A stretch of DNA of 32,036 nucleotides from Paractinoplanes deccanensis (GCF_016862115.1 NZ_BOMI01000197.1:1-32036); one strand, 5' to 3'. Positions 1-7,872 are shown, counted from the stretch's first letter. Numbers and translations: made by a program. Notes: generated by a model not told the origin, from the sequence alone.

Positions 1-129
1 CCCACAAGCGCCCGCCCTCCCAGGGGGAGCCCCCGCAGGTCATTGTCGTGGAAATTCGCAAGATCGTGTGGGGGCCTGTGGACAGAGGGCTGGGCTGTGG
101 AAAACCTCTGAACGGTGAAGGAGCGACGA
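1..129. other. flank downstream of ureD, no gene seen
   Basis: No credible gene is seen between the window edge and the ureD stop codon. The stretch holds two 9-mers that resemble DnaA boxes in reverse orientation: TGTGGACAG at 77-85 and TGTGGAAAA at 96-104, whose complement TTTTCCACA fits the E. coli-type consensus. A weaker GTGGA lies near 49. No clear stem-loop with a T-run is visible that would end the urease transcript. A chance origin of the 9-mers cannot be excluded. Confidence 0.4.
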
Positions 130-864
130 TCAAGCAGCGAGGGTGGCCGAAGCCGCCCTCGCTGCGCATAGCGGGTCCAGGGCCGCGCGCACCTGGCGGA
201 TGTCGGTGCCGACCGCGGTGGCCAGGAAGCCGGGGCCGGCCAGCGGCATGACGGCGGCCTCGCCGGTCAAGGGGCCCGGGGGCAGGGGAGCGGTCGTCAC
301 CAGGGTGCCGATCGCTCGGGTGCCGCCGAGGATGGCGGGGCCGTACCAGGCCGGGGCGGACGGGCCCACGGTGAGATCGTGGCGGTAGAGCGTCTTTGCG
401 GCGTACCGAATGGTGGTCTCGGTGCGGACGTCGCCGGGGTCCTCGTTGTGGCGGCCACAGACCAGGTCGTCGCGCCAGAGGAGGTGGCCGCCCCGGGCCA
501 CGTCGACCGTGGTGATGGTGACGTGGTCGCAGCCGGCGGCGGCGATCAGGGGCTCGGGGAGCCAGCGCAGGCGGGCGTTCTCGGCCACGGTGGCGTGGAT
601 CTCGAAGCGGGACGGCGGCAGGTGGGCGCGGCCGGGCAGGGCGAGCTGGGCGGCGACGCTGCGGATCTCGAGGGTGGCGCCGGGGGCTACGGAGATCTCG
701 AGGCGCAGGTGGTCGCCGCGCAGGGGGCCGGCGGCGCCGCCCACCAGGTGGATCGTCGTGGGGCCGGTGCGCCGGGGCAGCAGGGGTGACTCGCCGTGCA
801 GAACGGCGAGCCGGGTGCCGCCGTGGCCGTCGGGCTCGGCGGCGACCCGGGCGTGCGCTTGCAT
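130..864 (-). CDS. ureD: urease accessory protein UreD
   Basis: UreD (UreH) is the scaffold that binds apo-urease and, with UreF and UreG, delivers nickel and CO2 to build the carbamylated-lysine di-nickel centre in the cytoplasm. The 244-residue product has the usual UreD layout: an N-terminal strand-rich segment, then a central region around LEIRSVAAQLALPG and RWLPEPLIAAAGCDH, and a C-terminal TDIRQVRAALDPL. The length is slightly short for the family (about 250-280). The ATG at 864 follows the ureG stop codon directly (TGAATG), which points to translational coupling. It is the last gene of the minus-strand urease operon. The family call rests on these motifs plus its place next to ureG. 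Confidence 0.9.
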   Translation of the reverse strand: MQAHARVAAEPDGHGGTRLAVLHGESPLLPRRTGPTTIHLVGGAAGPLRGDHLRLEISVAPGATLEIRSVAAQLALPGRAHLPPSRFEIHATVAENARLRWLPEPLIAAAGCDHVTITTVDVARGGHLLWRDDLVCGRHNEDPGDVRTETTIRYAAKTLYRHDLTVGPSAPAWYGPAILGGTRAIGTLVTTAPLPPGPLTGEAAVMPLAGPGFLATAVGTDIRQVRAALDPLCAARAASATLAA

Positions 865-1674
865 TCAGCCGGCGGCCGAAGCGCGGCCGGTGGCCGAAGC
901 GTGGGCGGTGGTCGAAGCGTGGGCGGTGGTCGAAGCGTGGGCGGCGGCCGGAGCGGGGCCGGCGGACGGGGCCCGAGTCGCGACCAGGGCGCGGATCCAG
1001 TCGGCCACCGGGGTGGCGGCGCGGTCCTCGACCAGCGACAGGAAGACCGTGGGCAGCTCGCCGCGGCGGGCCCGGGCGTCGCGGTCCATCACCGACAGGT
1101 CCGCGTTGACCAGCGGGGCCAGGTCCGTCTTGTTGATCACCAGGAGGTCGGCTGTGGTGACGCCGGGGCCGCCCTTGCGGGGCACCTTGTCGCCGCCGGC
1201 CACGTCGACCACGAAGATCTGCTGGTCGATCAGGCCCTTGCTGAAGGTGGCGGTGAGGTTGTCGCCGCCGCTTTCCACCAGGACGAGATCCAGCGGGCCG
1301 AGCTCGGTCTCGAGATCCTCGACGGCGTCCAGGTTGGCGGAGATGTCGTCGCGGATGGCGGTGTGCGGGCAGCAGCCCGTCTCGACGGCCCGGATCCTCT
1401 CCACCGGGAGGACGCCGTTGCGCTTCAGGAAGTCGGCGTCCTCGGTGGTGTAGATGTCGTTGGTCACGACCGCGAGCCGCAGCTCGTCGCCGAGGGCCCG
1501 GCAGAGGGCGGCGACCAGGGCCGTCTTGCCCGAGCCGACCGGGCCGCCGATGCCGATGCGCAGCGCGCGGGGCGCTTCGGGCAGCGGGGCGTGCGGGTCG
1601 ACGCCGGGGTCGGGGTGGGTGTGCGGCACGTCGTCGGGGCCGTGCGTGTGCGGTTCGGACGTTTCAGGATGCAA
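865..1674 (-). CDS. ureG: urease accessory GTPase UreG, His-rich N-terminus and repeat tail
   Basis: UreG is the SIMIBI-class GTPase that carries nickel to the UreD-UreF-urease complex. The 269-residue product shows a P-loop GPVGSGKT (residues about 44-51), the nickel-binding Cys-Pro-His motif (CPH, about 102-104), the ESGGDN switch region and NKTD for guanine recognition. The start is taken as TTG at 1674: GGGAGG lies 9 bases upstream and the codon overlaps the ureF stop region by 11 bases. No other start fits. The first 28 residues hold six histidines (HTH-type clusters), suggesting nickel storage. Beyond the core the protein ends with Ala/His/Ser/Thr repeats (AHASTT), coded by an 18-base tandem repeat, which is unusual for UreG. 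Confidence 0.93.
   Translation of the reverse strand: MHPETSEPHTHGPDDVPHTHPDPGVDPHAPLPEAPRALRIGIGGPVGSGKTALVAALCRALGDELRLAVVTNDIYTTEDADFLKRNGVLPVERIRAVETGCCPHTAIRDDISANLDAVEDLETELGPLDLVLVESGGDNLTATFSKGLIDQQIFVVDVAGGDKVPRKGGPGVTTADLLVINKTDLAPLVNADLSVMDRDARARRGELPTVFLSLVEDRAATPVADWIRALVATRAPSAGPAPAAAHASTTAHASTTAHASATGRASAAG
883..954. repeat. four copies of an 18-base in-frame repeat at the ureG 3' end
   Basis: Four consecutive 18-base units lie at 883-900, 901-918, 919-936 and 937-954. The two middle copies are identical (GTGGGCGGTGGTCGAAGC on the plus strand) and the outer two diverge. On the coding strand they give six-residue repeats of the type AHASTT. The unit length is a multiple of three, so copy-number change would keep the ureG frame. 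Confidence 0.9.
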
Positions 1675-2335
1675 AGAGACGCACCTCCCAGGTGGCGTGA
1701 AGCTCGGCGCCGATGTCGAGCAGGGGAGCGCCCGCGGCCGGCAGGTCGTCGACCGGGTCGCCGGACCGGGCGGCGGCGTCGGCAGCCACCCGGTCGCAGT
1801 CGGGGGCGAGCCGGGCCAGGAGCCCGTGCACCGCGTAGGGATCGAGCCCGAGCAACCGCACCCCGGCGCTGGCGCAGCCGGTGACCGTGCCGTGCGCCGC
1901 CGCGACGGCGGCTTCGAGCGGTCCGAGGCCGGCGGCCGTCGCCAGCACGCCGAGGGCGACGGGCTGGTGAGGTTCACGACCGATCTCGGGTACGGGCCAC
2001 ATGGCGCGGCCCGCGCGCAGGAGCGCTCGTCCTTGAGCGCGCGAGGCCTTCCGCAGCGCCGCCGACGGCGTCCGCGCATCGAGCCCGTCGTCCAGTTCGC
2101 TTATTTCGGACATGTTCGGAGGGGAAGCGCCGGCGTGGGCGCGATGGCACGCCGCCGCGGCGAAGGTGGCCGTGACGAGGCCCGCGGTGGCCAGCTTGCC
2201 GCGGAGGAAGGCGGCCAGGCCGTCGAGGTCGCGGACGCGGCCGGCGGCGACCTGGGCCTCCAGGCCGCCGGAGTGGGCGTGGCCGCCGGACGGGAGCCGG
2301 CCGTCCGCGAGCAGCAGCAGGGTCGCGAGAGACAT
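1664..2335 (-). CDS. ureF: urease accessory protein UreF
   Basis: UreF is the all-helical accessory protein that bridges UreD and UreG and gates GTP-dependent nickel insertion. The 223-residue product starts with the family's opening pattern, LATLLLLADGRLPSGGHAHS, where the SGGHAHSGG stretch is typical, and shows the internal (A)LGVLATAAGLGPLEA and AAVRLLGLDP-like helices. Its ATG at 2335 follows the ureC TAG stop with no gap (TAGATG). Its own end overlaps the ureG start. A central segment (about residues 70-105, LDDGLDARTPSAALRKASRAQGRALLRAG) matches the usual UreF central helices. The length is normal for actinobacterial UreF. Confidence 0.92.
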   Translation of the reverse strand: MSLATLLLLADGRLPSGGHAHSGGLEAQVAAGRVRDLDGLAAFLRGKLATAGLVTATFAAAACHRAHAGASPPNMSEISELDDGLDARTPSAALRKASRAQGRALLRAGRAMWPVPEIGREPHQPVALGVLATAAGLGPLEAAVAAAHGTVTGCASAGVRLLGLDPYAVHGLLARLAPDCDRVAADAAARSGDPVDDLPAAGAPLLDIGAELHATWEVRLFAS

Positions 2336-4054
2336 CTAGAAGAGGAAGTAGCGCTGGGCCATGGGCAGCTCCGTCACCGGCTCCGGTTCGATGATCTCGC
2401 CGTCGACGCGGACCTCGAACGTGTCGGCGTTCACCTCGATGTGCGGGAGCGCGTCGTTCAGCGGCATGTCCGCCTTTGTCACCGTGCGCGTGTCCGCCAC
2501 CGGGGCGAAGGCCCGCTTCACGCCGATGCGGTCGCCCAGCAGGGCGTCGATCGCGGCGGGGGCGACGAAGGCCACCGAGGTCTGGGCCGGGACGACGCCG
2601 TACGCGCCGAACATGGGTCTCGGGAGCATCGGCTGCGGGGTCGGGATGGAGGCGTTCGCGTCGCCCATCTGGGCGTACGCGATCATGCCGCCCTTGAGGA
2701 CCAGGGCGGGCCGCACGCCGAAGAACGCCGGGTCCCAGAGGACCAGGTCGGCGAGCTTGCCGGGCTCCACCGAGCCGACCTCGCCGGCCATGCCGTGTGC
2801 CGTCGCCGGGCAGATCGTGTATTTCGCGACGTAGCGGCGGGCCCGGTTGTTGTCGGCCGCGTTGTCGCCGGGAAGGGCGCCGCGGCGGGCCTTCATCACG
2901 TGGGCGGTCTGCCACGTCCGCATCACGACCTCGCCGATGCGGCCCATCGCCTGCGAGTCCGAGCCGATCATCGAGATGGCGCCGAGGTCGTGCAGCAGGT
3001 CCTCGGCGGCCATGGTGGACGGGCGGATGCGGCTCTCGGCGAACGCCAGGTCCTCCGGCACCGCCGAGTTGAGGTGGTGGCAGACCATCAGCATGTCCAG
3101 GTGCTCGCTGAGGGTGTTGCGGGTGTACGGGCGCGTCGGGTTCGTCGACGACGGCAGCACGTTCGGCTGCCCGGCCACCGTGATGATGTCCGGCGCGTGC
3201 CCGCCGCCGGCACCCTCGGTGTGGTACGCGTGGATCGAGCGCCCCGCGATCGCGCGCAGCGTCTCCTCGACGAAGCCCGCCTCGTTCAGCGTGTCGGTGT
3301 GGATCGCGGCCTGCACCCCGGAGGCGTCGCACACCTTCAGGCAGGCGTCGATGACCGCCGGCGTGGTGCCCCAGTCCTCGTGCAGCTTGAAGCCGCCGGC
3401 CCCGCCGCGCAGCTGTTCCCACATCGACTCGGCCGACATCGTGTTGCCCTTGCCGAGCAGCAGGACGTTCACCGGGTACGTGTCGAGCGCCTCCAGCATG
3501 CGGGCGAGGTGCCACGAGTTCGGCGTGACCGTCGTGGCCTTCGTGCCCTCGGCCGGTCCCGTGCCGCCGCCGACGATCGAGGTGATGCCGGACGCCAGCG
3601 CGGTGTCCAGCACGGTCGGGCTGATCAGGTGGACGTGGCTGTCGATCGCGCCGGCCGTCAGGATCTTGCCGTTGCCGGCGATGACCTCGGTGCCGGGCCC
3701 GATGACCAGGTCCGGGTGGACGCCGTCCATCGTGTCCGGGTTGCCGGCCTTGCCGAGCGCGACGATCCGCCCGTCCCGGATGCCCACGTCGGCCTTGACG
3801 ATGCCCCAGTGGTCGAGCACCACCGCGCCGGTGATCACCGTGTCGGGCGTGCCCTCGGCACGGGTGGCCCGGGACTGGCCCATCGACTCGCGGATGACCT
3901 TGCCACCGCCGAAGACCACCTCGTCGCCGGGGCGCGGGCCGGCGCTGCGGTCCTCCTCGACCTCGATGAGCAGGTTCGTGTCGGCGAGCCGGATCCGGTC
4001 GCCTTGCGTGGGGCCGTAGAGGGCCGCGTACCGCCCGCGGTCCAGCGTGGTCAT
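2336..4054 (-). CDS. ureC: urease alpha subunit UreC
   Basis: This is the catalytic subunit of urease, hydrolysing urea to ammonia and carbamate in the cytoplasm. The 572-residue product has the normal length and every residue expected at the di-nickel site: His140 and His142 (SHVH), the carbamylated Lys223 (GFKLHEDWG), His252 (AIHTDT), His278 (HTEGAGG), Asp366 (IGSDSQAMGR), and the mobile-flap Cys325-His326 (MVCHHL). These match the Klebsiella enzyme with an offset of six. The ATG at 4054 overlaps the ureB stop (ATGA). Nothing suggests inactivation, so urease should be functional if nickel delivery works. Confidence 0.98.
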   Translation of the reverse strand: MTTLDRGRYAALYGPTQGDRIRLADTNLLIEVEEDRSAGPRPGDEVVFGGGKVIRESMGQSRATRAEGTPDTVITGAVVLDHWGIVKADVGIRDGRIVALGKAGNPDTMDGVHPDLVIGPGTEVIAGNGKILTAGAIDSHVHLISPTVLDTALASGITSIVGGGTGPAEGTKATTVTPNSWHLARMLEALDTYPVNVLLLGKGNTMSAESMWEQLRGGAGGFKLHEDWGTTPAVIDACLKVCDASGVQAAIHTDTLNEAGFVEETLRAIAGRSIHAYHTEGAGGGHAPDIITVAGQPNVLPSSTNPTRPYTRNTLSEHLDMLMVCHHLNSAVPEDLAFAESRIRPSTMAAEDLLHDLGAISMIGSDSQAMGRIGEVVMRTWQTAHVMKARRGALPGDNAADNNRARRYVAKYTICPATAHGMAGEVGSVEPGKLADLVLWDPAFFGVRPALVLKGGMIAYAQMGDANASIPTPQPMLPRPMFGAYGVVPAQTSVAFVAPAAIDALLGDRIGVKRAFAPVADTRTVTKADMPLNDALPHIEVNADTFEVRVDGEIIEPEPVTELPMAQRYFLF

Positions 4055-4422
4055 CGCGAGCTCCCGTTCTCGGGCTCTTCGGCCGTCTCCTGAGGAACGT
4101 CGGGGGCGGCCACGGCGTCGAGAGGGCCGCCGGACAGGCCGCGCAGGCCGGGGACGATCCGGGCGCCGGCGAGGGCCACCAGCTCGACGTCGCGGGGGAT
4201 GCCGGGCTCGAAGCGGACGGACGTGCCCGCGGGCACGGCGAGGCGGTGTCCCCAGGCGGCCTGGCGGTCGAAGTCGAGGGCCGCGTTCGACTCGGCGAAG
4301 TGGAAGTGGGAGCCGACCTGCACCGGGCGGTCGCCGGTGTTGCGGACCGTCAGCGCGAGCCTCGTACGGCCGGGGTTGATCTCGATGGCGCCGTCGCCGG
4401 GCAGGATCTCGCCGGGGATCAT
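4051..4422 (-). CDS. ureB: urease beta subunit UreB
   Basis: UreB is the small beta subunit that packs against UreC in the (UreABC)3 trimer. The 123-residue product has the characteristic opening MIPGEILPGDGAIEINPGR and the VQVGSHFHFAESNAALDFDR signature, with the RLAVPAGTSVRFEPG region after it. The ATG at 4422 overlaps the ureA stop by the ATGA arrangement, and its own stop overlaps the ureC start in the same way. A C-terminal acidic tail (about residues 105-123, PQETAEEPENG) extends beyond the core. An open frame continues upstream of the chosen start but has no family match. Confidence 0.96.
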   Translation of the reverse strand: MIPGEILPGDGAIEINPGRTRLALTVRNTGDRPVQVGSHFHFAESNAALDFDRQAAWGHRLAVPAGTSVRFEPGIPRDVELVALAGARIVPGLRGLSGGPLDAVAAPDVPQETAEEPENGSSR

Positions 4423-4721
4423 GCGATCGGCCCGTGCACGGTGACCAGCTTGGTGCCGTCCGGGAAGGTCGCCTCGACCTGCACCTCGGCGAGCATCTCG
4501 GGCACGCCGGGCATCACGTCCTCGCGGGTGAGCACCCGCCGTCCCGCGTCCATCAGCTCGGCCACGGTGCGGCCGTCGCGGGCGCCCTCCAGCAGGAACG
4601 CCGTGATGATCGCGGTGGCCTCCGGGTGGTTGAGCTTGAGGCCGCGCTCCCGCCGCTTGCGCGCGACGTCGGCGGCGACGTGGATGAGCAGGCGCTCCTG
4701 CTCGTGCTGGCTGAGGAACAA
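4419..4721 (-). CDS. ureA: urease gamma subunit UreA
   Basis: UreA is the gamma subunit of urease. The start is taken as TTG at 4721 because it gives exactly 100 residues, the usual family length, beginning MFLSQHEQERLLIHVAAD, which aligns with the normal UreA start. GGGAGG lies at 4732-4727, five bases upstream. A GTG at 4772 would add 17 residues with no family match. The conserved GLKLNHPEA, DGRTVAELM and EVQVEATFPDGTKLVTVH motifs are all present. It is the first gene of the urease operon, 125 bases after the ridA-like gene on the same strand. Either its own promoter or read-through from the upstream operon could express it. Confidence 0.95.
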   Translation of the reverse strand: MFLSQHEQERLLIHVAADVARKRRERGLKLNHPEATAIITAFLLEGARDGRTVAELMDAGRRVLTREDVMPGVPEMLAEVQVEATFPDGTKLVTVHGPIA

Positions 4722-4846
4722 CCGGACCTCCCTGGTAGCGCTCCGCGAGCCTCGCAGCTCGACGTTTCGCACGTGTTACCCCGCCCGTGGCGCAAGCTGA
4801 CAGAACGATCAAACCAGCTCGCGCGCACGGAAGCGGGGAAACTCGC

Positions 4847-5227
4847 TCAGGCTCCGGTGTAGAGGACCGCGTCGATCTCGATGTCGAAGCCGACCAGGGC
4901 GACCGGCAGCGTGGTGCGCACCGGCGGGTTCGGGCCCGAGACGTACTGCTTGTAGATCTCGTTCATCTCGGCGAAGTCGTCGAAGTCGCGCAGGTAGACG
5001 CCGAGCCGGACGGCCTGGTCGAGACTGCTGCCGGCGGCCTCGGCCACCGCGGCCAGGTTGCGGAACGCGGCGTGCGCCTGCTCGGCGAAGCTGCCCGTGA
5101 CGCGGGTGCCGTCCGGCAGCGACGGGATCGCGCCGGCCAGGTAGATGAAGTCGCCGGCGACGATCGCCTGCGAGTACGGCCCGCCGACCGGTCCGGCCTT
5201 GTCGGTGTTGATGGCGCGCTTGGGCAT
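4847..5227 (-). CDS. RidA family (YjgF/YER057c/UK114) protein
   Basis: RidA proteins hydrolyse reactive enamine/imine intermediates released by PLP enzymes and related reactions; some paralogues are pathway-specific deaminases. The 126-residue product has the normal length, the opening that ends in GPYSQAIVAGDFIYLAG, and the key arginine (Arg104 in PPVRTTLPV) with Glu117 near the C-terminus, as needed for RidA-type activity. It begins one base after the upstream amidohydrolase stop (TGACATG), so the two are almost certainly co-transcribed. This placement suggests that the amidohydrolase pathway yields an unstable imine or enamine. The precise substrate cannot be read from sequence. Confidence 0.9.
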   Translation of the reverse strand: MPKRAINTDKAGPVGGPYSQAIVAGDFIYLAGAIPSLPDGTRVTGSFAEQAHAAFRNLAAVAEAAGSSLDQAVRLGVYLRDFDDFAEMNEIYKQYVSGPNPPVRTTLPVALVGFDIEIDAVLYTGA

Positions 5228-5228
5228 G

Positions 5229-6443
5229 TCAGCATTCCTTCTCTGATGTACGCGGAAACTGCTCGGCGAGCCCGTCCGCGCCGACCAGCGGCGCGGCGAG
5301 CATCTCCCGAAGATCGTGCTGGCGCCGGTCGAGCGCCGCGCGCTGGGCCTCGGTCAGCGGCACCCAGGGCGGCGGCGCGGCCGGCAGCCGCGGTGCCAGC
5401 AGGCGACCCGCGACGTAGGTCGCCGTGTTGACGAGCCGCACCGGCGCGCGGCGGACCTGGCGGTGCGCGTCGACGACGTCGTGCTCCTCGTCGCGGACGT
5501 CGAAGACCGCGAGGTCGGCCGGGGCGCCGGGCGTGAGCGTGCCGCCCGGCAGGCCGAGGATCTCCGCGGGCCGGGTGGTCGCCATGGCGAGGACGTCGGG
5601 CAGCGCGAGGCCGACGGCGAGCAGCTTCGCCATCGTCGTCGGCAGGTCGAAGACCGGGCCGTAGAGCGAGCGGCAGTGCAGGTCGGTGGAGACCGTGTCG
5701 GGGATGATGCCCTCGTCGAGCTGCCGCTCCAGCACGTCGAAGGCGAACCCGCCGGAGCCGTGTCCGATGTCGAGCCGCACGTCGCGCGCGACGGCCGCCT
5801 TGATCGCGGGCCCGAGCGGCGCCGCGATGCCGCTGGAGCAGTGCGTCACGATGTCGCCGGGGCGCAGCAGCGCGAGCACCTCGTCGAGTGACGGCGGCGC
5901 CGTACCGATATGGACCATGACCGGGAGGCCGCAGCGGTCGGCGACGGCCAGCCCGCGCCGCAGCGGCTCGACGCCGTGCGGGCCGACGGTGTCCCGGTCG
6001 ATCCGCACCTTGATGCCGCGAACGAGCTCGCGATGGGCCTGCACGGTGTCGACCGCGAGGGAGACGTCGCAGTTGTCCAGGTTGCGGCTCTCGCCGGTGC
6101 GCCCCGCGAGGCCCACGGCCGAGATGTTGAGCAGGGCGGCCACGCGCACGTCGCTGCGGGCGACGACGTCGCGCAGGCCACCCATCGTGTAGGCCCCGGC
6201 GGACCCGGCGTCGACCCAGGTCGTCACGCCCGAGTACCAGGCGATCGGGTCCGGGGAGATCCCCCAGTAGCCCGGCCCGACGTGCGTGTGCATGTCGATG
6301 AGCCCGGGGGTGACCAGCTGCCCGCCGACGTCCACGATCGTGCGCGCGTCCCTCGGCAGGGTGCCGCCGACCGCCGCGATGCGGCCGCCCGCCACCGCCA
6401 CGTCGAACGGCTCGCCGCCGGCCAGCAGCAGATCCCACGTCAC
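5229..6443 (-). CDS. metal-dependent amidohydrolase (COG3964-type deacetylase/hydrolase)
   Basis: This is a cytoplasmic amidohydrolase-superfamily enzyme of 404 residues. The metal-site residues are visible in order: His52 and His54 (MHTH), the candidate carbamylated Lys145 (RGIKVRI), His178 (VMVHIG), His201 (VTHCSSG) and Asp254 (STDLHCRS). The segment VGPGYWGISPD and the AILGLPGGTLTPGAPADLAV end resemble the EF0837/Atu3266 group (amidohydrolase/deacetylase, COG3964) rather than dihydropyrimidinase. Family members hydrolyse acyl or related bonds; the substrate here is unknown. GTG at 6443 is chosen because it overlaps the stop of the regulator (GTGA). From memory, firmicute relatives sit beside amino-sugar-acid genes, which would fit the GH20 neighbour. 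Confidence 0.85.
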   Translation of the reverse strand: MTWDLLLAGGEPFDVAVAGGRIAAVGGTLPRDARTIVDVGGQLVTPGLIDMHTHVGPGYWGISPDPIAWYSGVTTWVDAGSAGAYTMGGLRDVVARSDVRVAALLNISAVGLAGRTGESRNLDNCDVSLAVDTVQAHRELVRGIKVRIDRDTVGPHGVEPLRRGLAVADRCGLPVMVHIGTAPPSLDEVLALLRPGDIVTHCSSGIAAPLGPAIKAAVARDVRLDIGHGSGGFAFDVLERQLDEGIIPDTVSTDLHCRSLYGPVFDLPTTMAKLLAVGLALPDVLAMATTRPAEILGLPGGTLTPGAPADLAVFDVRDEEHDVVDAHRQVRRAPVRLVNTATYVAGRLLAPRLPAAPPPWVPLTEAQRAALDRRQHDLREMLAAPLVGADGLAEQFPRTSEKEC

Positions 6444-7747
6444 GGCATGCCCTCTTCCGCCGGCAGCGCCGAGGTGATGGCCAGCCGGTAGAGCCGCGTC
6501 GGCCGGCCCTTGCGGTGCATCTGGGAGCTGCCGTCGCCGACCACCAGCCGGGCCTCGCTCAGCTTGCGGATGAGCCGCCGGCCGCTCGGGTCGGTGATGC
6601 CCAGCGTGCGGGCCAGGTCGCTGGGGGAGACCGGGCGGCCCTCCAGGCCCCGTTCGATCGCCGCCAGCCGGGACAGGGTGGCGGCGCTGAGCCCCACCCG
6701 GCCGGCGAGCGACTCGATGCCGCCGTGCTCGCGGTACGTGTATGCGAGCGGCACGCCCGAGGCGCCCATCGGCCCGATCGTCATGCCGTCGTCGGTGAAC
6801 AGGTACGCGCTCGGGTCGGTGTCCTGCTCGGCCCGGGCCGCCGCCCGCTCGGCGAGGGTGACGCTGAGCCGCGCGGTGGCGCCGATGCCGAAGCCGGCGA
6901 CCGCCCGTACGCCCAGGGTCTCGCGCGCCTCGGCCAGCGCGGGCAGGTTGACCCACCGGTGGGTCACGGTCTCGAAGAGCGCGGCCGGCGCGAAGGCCAG
7001 CAGGCCGCGCGGGCCGCGGTGGTCGATCCACGCGTCCGCGAACTCCGGGGTGTTGAGCAGCAGGTGGTGCAGGCCCGCCCGGGCGCGGTCGAGGCCGGGG
7101 CTCTCCTCGGGCTTGGCGACGAGGAAGACGCCGGCCGCGAAGCGCCGCCGGTCGGCCTGCCGGTTGCGGATCCGCAGCGCGAGCTCGTGCAGGTCGGCGC
7201 GGATGGTGGCGGGCGTGGCGAGGGCGTGCAGCACGGTGGCCCGGCCCGCCAGCGCCGACGCGACGGCCATGCGGACGCTGATCGCGTACGGGGCGCCGGT
7301 GCGCTGGAGGTGCTCGGCGTGGAACGCGATGACGTCGGCGATCGGCCGTTCGGGGTCGAACGGCTGGGTGGCGATGGCCGCGCGGTCCAGCCCGAGCGCG
7401 CCGGCCACCTCGTCGACGGTCTCCTGGTCGAACGTGTCGATGCTGACCGGGGTGGCCGGCCAGCCGTTGCCGCGGGCGCGGGCCCAGGCGAGGGCGAGGT
7501 CGAGCGCGGCCGAGCGGGTGACGGTGACCGGCAGGCCGGGCGGGAGCAGGTCACGCGCCCGGGCGTACGGGGCCAGGCCGAGCAGCAGGCCGTCGAGCTT
7601 CTCGTCGCGCAGCAGGGCGGCGACCCGGTCGCGGATCTGGTCCTCGCGCTCGTAGACCGCCCAGGAGAGGTCGACGCCGGAGACGGTCGCGGCCGCGTCG
7701 GCGAACTGGTCGCGGTGTCCCGCGTGCAGGACCAGACCGATCACCAT
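6440..7747 (-). CDS. predicted transcriptional regulator, sensor domain plus C-terminal winged helix
   Basis: I do not recognise a named family. The 435-residue product has three visible parts: an N-terminal alpha/beta region (about 1-120) opening MVIGLVLHAGHRDQFADA, reminiscent of ligand-sensing Rossmann-like domains; a middle region (about 205-310) ending in VAGFGIGATARLSVTLAE, which loosely recalls the degenerate GGDEF-like domain of PucR/CdaR-type regulators; and a C-terminal winged-helix (about 340-425) with SPSDLARTLGITDPSGRRLIRKLSEARLV split over the recognition helix. The ATG at 7747 has GAGG upstream; the frame is open to 7816 but that part overlaps a promoter and an operator copy. 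It heads the operon with the amidohydrolase and is divergent from the sugar importer, so it is the likely controller of both. Confidence 0.75.
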   Translation of the reverse strand: MVIGLVLHAGHRDQFADAAATVSGVDLSWAVYEREDQIRDRVAALLRDEKLDGLLLGLAPYARARDLLPPGLPVTVTRSAALDLALAWARARGNGWPATPVSIDTFDQETVDEVAGALGLDRAAIATQPFDPERPIADVIAFHAEHLQRTGAPYAISVRMAVASALAGRATVLHALATPATIRADLHELALRIRNRQADRRRFAAGVFLVAKPEESPGLDRARAGLHHLLLNTPEFADAWIDHRGPRGLLAFAPAALFETVTHRWVNLPALAEARETLGVRAVAGFGIGATARLSVTLAERAAARAEQDTDPSAYLFTDDGMTIGPMGASGVPLAYTYREHGGIESLAGRVGLSAATLSRLAAIERGLEGRPVSPSDLARTLGITDPSGRRLIRKLSEARLVVGDGSSQMHRKGRPTRLYRLAITSALPAEEGMP

Positions 7748-7766
7748 CGCGTACGTCCTCAGAAGT

Positions 7767-7779
7767 GGTTCGTTAATGG
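7767..7779 (-). promoter_or_regulatory. left operator copy of a 13-base inverted pair
   Basis: GGTTCGTTAATGG on the plus strand is the exact reverse complement of CCATTAACGAACC at 7893-7905. It lies 19 bases upstream of the regulator start and at about +3 to +15 of the minus-strand transcript predicted from the -10 at 7793-7788. This is a roadblock-type repressor position. Binding is inferred, not shown. Confidence 0.65.
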
Positions 7780-7787
7780 GCTTCCGT

Positions 7788-7816
7788 AGCGTGCTCGAAT
7801 CCTCGCCCGCCGTCAA
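7788..7816 (-). promoter_or_regulatory. candidate promoter of the regulator-amidohydrolase-ridA operon
   Basis: On the minus strand TTGACG (7816-7811) is followed after 17 bases by CACGCT (7793-7788). The -35 match is good and the -10 is weak, but the facing promoter has an almost identical arrangement (TTGACG, 17 bases, CACTCT), which raises confidence. Confidence 0.45.
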
Positions 7817-7843
7817 GCACCCGGGAATTTACAAGGGAAGAGG

Positions 7844-7872
7844 TTGACGAGAAGTGAACTGGACCGCACTCT
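7844..7872 (+). promoter_or_regulatory. candidate promoter of the sugar importer operon
   Basis: TTGACG at 7844-7849 is followed after 17 bases by CACTCT at 7867-7872. It mirrors the candidate promoter of the divergent operon. The predicted start near 7879 lies just before the operator pair at 7887-7905. Confidence 0.45.

Noticed and set aside
1454..4093. Plus-strand open frame of 879 codons opposite ureG, ureF and ureC
   Set aside because: Low-complexity Arg/Gly/Val/His translation with no family motif; it lies fully antisense to genes with complete catalytic motifs. Long antisense frames are expected at this GC content.
4722..4772. Longer UreA starting at GTG 4772
   Set aside because: It adds 17 residues that do not match UreA, whereas TTG 4721 gives exactly 100 residues with a better placed ribosome site.
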